Below, one piece after another: positions 40,781-43,447 of a stretch of DNA of 43,447 nucleotides (within the stretch, counting starts at the first letter, position 1; every line of letters begins with the position of its first letter). The notes beneath the pieces were generated by a model. It saw only the letters and a list, made by a program, of their open reading frames with translations. It made no database searches and was not told where the DNA came from. This stretch comes from Deltaproteobacteria bacterium (GTDB lineage Bacteria > Desulfobacterota > GWC2-55-46 > DRQE01). The stretch spans positions 1 to 43,447 of the forward strand of contig JACRCI010000109.1 in the NCBI GenBank assembly GCA_016219105.1, in the 5' to 3' direction. Position numbers and translations under genes: made by a program.

Positions 40781-42208
40781 ATGACCATGGACCGGCCGGC
40801 CAAAATGGAACCCCTCAAACGCATGTCTCCGCTCCGGGCGTTCCTCTCTTTGCGGGAGTTCAATCGTCCTTTCATATTCCTCGGCGGCAATATGCCCGGT
40901 CAGGCGAGATATTCCTTTGTGGCGGCCGAGCCGTTTGCGACCATCACGGTCCATCCACCGGATGGGGCCGTGAATCCGGCCGGAGACAGAGACGTCTTCC
41001 GCTCCCTCTCGGAGGCGATTTCAGAATACGGGCGTTTCAAGAACGGCCCCTTCCCCTTTAACGGCGGGGCGGCCGGGTATTTCTCTTACGACCTCAAAGG
41101 CATGGTGGACGGCTCCGTCAAGGACGCAGTGCCGGCCGTCGAGGACAATCGAGGCAACGGGGCAAAAGGCATACCCCTTTCATCCATCGGGCTTTACGAC
41201 ACGGTTTTCGTATACGACCATCTCAAGGAGGAGTGTTTCCTCGTTTCGGCTGGTATCCGCAACGGCATATTTAAAGAAATAAAGTCCGCGCTTACCCTCA
41301 AAAAGCCCCCTCTCTTGCCAAAAACCCCATCCGCGCCCGTATCAATGGCCGTTGAGTCGAACCTTACAAAGGAGGCTTACGTCGAAACCGTAAACAAAGC
41401 GCTCGATTACATAGCCTCCGGCGACATCTACCAGATAAACCTCTCTCAAAGGCTTAAAATACCGCTCTCCACCCTCCCGGTCAAAGACCCTTTTACGCTC
41501 TACCTCGCCCTGACACGGAAAAGCCCGGCCCGTTTCAGCTCCTTCATGGACCTCGGGCGATTCCAGATAATATCCAACTCCCCGGAAAGGCTCCTCAAGA
41601 TCGAAAACGGCTTTGTGGAGACCGAGCCGATAAAAGGGACAAGGCCGAGGGGGAAGACGCCGGACGAAGACCGCGCCCTCATTGAAGAGCTTAAAAACAG
41701 CCCCAAGGAAAAGGCCGAGCACCTCATGATAGTTGACCTTGAAAGAAACGACATCGGGAAAGTATCCCTGCCCGGCACAGTGGAGGTAACTGAATTTTCG
41801 AGGATAGAGACCTATCCCAACCTCCACCACATGGTCTCGTCAGTGAGGGGGAGGCTCGCCCCGTCATTCGACGCCCCGGCCGCGCTAAAGGCCGTTTTCC
41901 CGGGCGGGAGCGTGACCGGCGCGCCCAAGATACGGGCGATGGAGATAATAGCCGAGCTTGAACCGGACAATAGGGGCATATACACCGGAGGGATAGGCTG
42001 GATGGATTTCAGCGGCAAAACCATGGACGTCTCCATGGCCATAAGGACGGCGGTATGCATGGACTCCTTTCTGAGCCTGAACGTGGGCGGAGGGATAGTG
42101 GCGGACTCGGTCCCCGAGGAGGAATACGCCGAAACCCTGTTGAAGGCCAAAGACTTCTTAAAGGCGTTGAAGAACTCCGCCATCAATGGCGGAGTTCTTC
42201 GACGGTGA
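40781..42208 (+). CDS. pabB: Aminodeoxychorismate synthase component I
   Basis: This 475-residue chorismate-utilising enzyme makes 4-amino-4-deoxychorismate for folate. K285 in EPIKGTRPRG is the lysine that marks PabB, where TrpE has Ala. The core motifs SGDIYQINLSQRL, ISNSPERLL, DLERNDIGKV, YPNLHHMVSSVRG and GSVTGAPKIRAMEI are intact. The N-terminal TrpE-N domain carries a stretch, about residues 107-123 (DGSVKDAVPAVED), that matches a degenerate family A repeat. The last dozen residues (KNSAINGGVLRR) and the stop come from the family B element. No PabA amidotransferase is adjacent. The start choice among MTM, MEP and MSP is uncertain; the first ATG fits a leaderless mRNA. Confidence 0.92.
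   Translation: MTMDRPAKMEPLKRMSPLRAFLSLREFNRPFIFLGGNMPGQARYSFVAAEPFATITVHPPDGAVNPAGDRDVFRSLSEAISEYGRFKNGPFPFNGGAAGYFSYDLKGMVDGSVKDAVPAVEDNRGNGAKGIPLSSIGLYDTVFVYDHLKEECFLVSAGIRNGIFKEIKSALTLKKPPLLPKTPSAPVSMAVESNLTKEAYVETVNKALDYIASGDIYQINLSQRLKIPLSTLPVKDPFTLYLALTRKSPARFSSFMDLGRFQIISNSPERLLKIENGFVETEPIKGTRPRGKTPDEDRALIEELKNSPKEKAEHLMIVDLERNDIGKVSLPGTVEVTEFSRIETYPNLHHMVSSVRGRLAPSFDAPAALKAVFPGGSVTGAPKIRAMEIIAELEPDNRGIYTGGIGWMDFSGKTMDVSMAIRTAVCMDSFLSLNVGGGIVADSVPEEEYAETLLKAKDFLKALKNSAINGGVLRR
41105..41146 (+). repeat. Degenerate family A repeat inside pabB
   Basis: GGACGG-CTCCGTCAAGGACG, the AGTGCCG linker and GCCGTC-GAG-GAC: two units with partial arms. It encodes VDGSVKDAVPAVED in the variable N-terminal domain. 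Confidence 0.6.
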
Positions 42209-42287
42209 GGAAATTGTCATTTATATAGCCCGCCTTGACCCGCCGCTAAAGCGGCGGGAGTGCGGCGGGCATTCCGTTCAACGGCGC
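42172..42287 (+). ncRNA. Family B leader element upstream of pabC (copy 3)
   Basis: On the plus strand: distal hairpin CTCCGCCAT/ATGGCGGAG, linker GACGGTGAGGAAATTGTCAT, TTATATAGCCCGCC, inner stem CCGCCGC/GCGGCGG around TAAA, and GGCGGGCATTCCGTTCA. The outer stem is GCCCGCC/GGCGGGC where copies 1 and 2 have GCTCGCC/GGCGAGC, a compensatory change. It ends 17 bases before the pabC ATG. Its first 37 bases are the translated end of pabB. Confidence 0.7.
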
Positions 42288-42303
42288 AGAGGAGGCAAGG
42301 TAG

Positions 42304-43260
42304 ATGTCAGAGGGGGGAGAAGTATGCATAAACGGCCGGTTCTTCCCGGCCGATAAGGCGAAGATATCCGTATTCGACCGGGGGCTTAACTACGGGGACG
42401 GCCTCTTTGAAACCATGAAGGCATGTCAGGGGCGCGTCATTTTCTTCAAAGAGCACATGGAAAGGCTCAAAAAGGGCGCGAAACTGATAGGTATACCGAT
42501 GAATAATCCGGGGGACCTGAAAATAAAAGTTGCCAGATTGCTTAAATTAAACAGGCTCGACACATGCGAGGCACGCGTAAAGATAATACTGACCAGGGGA
42601 AAGGACACGGGCGGGCATCTTCCCGCAACGGGTCTTAAGCCCACCGTCATAATAACCGCGCAAAGGCTGGATACCAGGGCCATAAAACGCCTGCGGAAAA
42701 ACGGGGTAAAGGCAATATTGCTTAAAGGCCGGCCGTCAAGGACGGCTGGTTGGCCGTCAAGGACGGCTGGTTGGCCGTCAGGGACGGCTGGTTGGCCGTC
42801 AGGGACGGAGTGCCGGCGTCCCGCCTTCCTCCCCTTTGTTAAACAAGGCATAAAAAGCCTCAACTACCTCTTGAACGTGCTCGGCAGGATGGAGGCGTCT
42901 GAAAAAGGGGCTTACGAGGGGATTTTCACGATGGGCGACAGTGTCATTGAAGGGACGTCATCAAACGTCTTCATTGTAAAGGGCGATGTCATAAAAACGC
43001 CCCCGCCTTCCCTCGTCCTCCCGGGCATAACGAGAAATGCGGTCATCCATCTGGCCAGAAGGCGCGGCATTACGGTAAAGGAAACGCCCTTAAGCGTCGG
43101 AGACCTCAAAAAAAGCGACGAGGCCTTTATCACCAACTCGATAATCGGTATCGCGCCGCTTTTACGGATTGACTCGCATACAATAGGCAGCGGCAGGGCG
43201 GGAAGGATTACCGGGTTTTTAAGGGACTCGCTTGATAAACTCGCGGACGCCGGGAAATAG
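42304..43260 (+). CDS. pabC: Aminodeoxychorismate lyase (class IV aminotransferase fold) with repeat insert
   Basis: This 318-residue fold-type IV PLP enzyme follows pabB, so it most likely releases p-aminobenzoate and pyruvate; a branched-chain aminotransferase role is less likely. Family motifs are SVFDRGLNYGDGLFETMKA, HMERLKKGAKLIGI, the PLP lysine K184 in QGIKSLNYLLNVLGRMEA, EGTSSNVFIVKG and LPGITRNAVIHLA. Residues about 143-173 (RPSRTAGWPSRTAGWPSGTA and onward) are not family sequence. They are four tandem family A units translated in frame, placed between a conserved strand (GVKAILLKG) and the lysine-bearing strand. A strong AGAGGAGG site precedes the ATG. Confidence 0.88.
   Translation: MSEGGEVCINGRFFPADKAKISVFDRGLNYGDGLFETMKACQGRVIFFKEHMERLKKGAKLIGIPMNNPGDLKIKVARLLKLNRLDTCEARVKIILTRGKDTGGHLPATGLKPTVIITAQRLDTRAIKRLRKNGVKAILLKGRPSRTAGWPSRTAGWPSGTAGWPSGTECRRPAFLPFVKQGIKSLNYLLNVLGRMEASEKGAYEGIFTMGDSVIEGTSSNVFIVKGDVIKTPPPSLVLPGITRNAVIHLARRRGITVKETPLSVGDLKKSDEAFITNSIIGIAPLLRIDSHTIGSGRAGRITGFLRDSLDKLADAGK
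42731..42814 (+). repeat. Four tandem family A units inside pabC
   Basis: Three intact 21-bp units (arms GCCGTC/GACGGC, loops AAG, AAG, AGG, linker TGGTTG) and a fourth with the alternative AGTGCC linker: 84 bp, exactly 28 codons. The peptide has a seven-residue period, WPSRTAG. It is the most homogeneous array in the window and so probably the youngest. Confidence 0.95.
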
Positions 43261-43308
43261 CGCTTGCGCTCAGTCCTTTCATCCAACCAACCCTGCCGGT
43301 CATCTGAG

Positions 43309-43447
43309 GAAACTCTGATTAATTCTCTTTTTGTCATTGCGAGCCGCGTTTTTGCGGCGAAGCAATCTCGTAACTCACTGATTTGCCTATAGGACGAGAT
43401 TGCTTCCCGCCACGCTTCGCTCGCGGCTAAAGGCTATCTTGCTCGCA
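43309..43447. repeat. Palindromic interspersed repeat, copy 3 of 3 (runs off the window)
   Basis: From GGAAACTCTGATTAATTC it is almost identical to the reverse complement of copy 1 (1-140), including the flanking word, up to ATTGCTTC near 43409. There it carries an extra segment (CCGCCACGCTTCGCTCGCGG and on) before GCTCGCA at the window end. Confidence 0.85.

Noticed and set aside
1-43447. Composite transposon bounded by the terminal repeats
   Set aside because: There is no transposase or integrase in the window, the repeat also occurs internally at 40566, and the contents are housekeeping genes.

Overview
The window is a GC-rich stretch of a diderm (Gram-negative) bacterial chromosome. The pieces seen are a respiratory nitrate reductase operon, a type IV pilus or type II secretion-like operon with an outer-membrane secretin, a beta-barrel porin, lipid-linked glycosyltransferases, the MEP-pathway enzyme IspG, and a lipA-alaC-hom-thrC-phosphomutase cluster. 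This mix fits Desulfobacterota or Nitrospirota-like lineages, but that placement is inference from gene content only. No rRNA, tRNA, transposase, phage gene or CRISPR array was recognised. Both ends of the window lie in inverted copies of the same roughly 120-bp palindromic repeat, which may be why the sequence stops there.

Layout. 0.2-1.2 kb: a receiver-only response regulator and a ribbon-helix-helix protein. 1.3-5.9 kb: an ArnT-like glycosyltransferase, a polyprenyl-phosphate glycosyltransferase, a GtrA-like protein and a porin. 5.9-11.8 kb: threonine and alanine biosynthesis plus lipoyl synthase, read as one minus-strand operon. 12-15.5 kb: a small plus-strand gene, a hemerythrin protein, a four-helix membrane protein, a NosD-like beta-helix protein and a cysteine-rich DUF2769-like protein. 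15.7-24.9 kb: narK, then a cytochrome c-narG-narH-narJ-narI operon with a near-consensus promoter. 25.2-27.6 kb: a two-component system downstream of a truncated cytochrome b gene. 27.7-36.7 kb: ten consecutive pilus or secretion genes (secretin, three pseudopilins, GspF, GspE, PilM, PilN, PilO, PilP). 37-40.2 kb: ispG, uspA and a second nitrate/nitrite transporter broken by an in-frame stop. 40.8-43.3 kb: pabB and pabC for p-aminobenzoate synthesis.

The most unusual content is repeats. Family A is a 21-bp (seven-codon) GC-rich hairpin unit that occurs singly and in tandem, in intergenic DNA and in frame inside at least six proteins. Its arms change together between copies, and at least five of its six reading frames are free of stops, so it can spread through genes without breaking them. 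Family B is a roughly 115-bp structured element with covarying nested stems. It occurs three times, each time directly upstream of a start codon in the same orientation relative to the gene (secretin, ispG, pabC), and for the secretin it lies downstream of a strong promoter. It behaves like a 5' leader RNA or a mobile leader cassette. Other points are a repetitive domain of about 95 residues in a periplasmic loop of NarK, strong palindromes upstream of the nar operon, tandem Shine-Dalgarno-like repeats before gspF, and a probably leaderless pabB.
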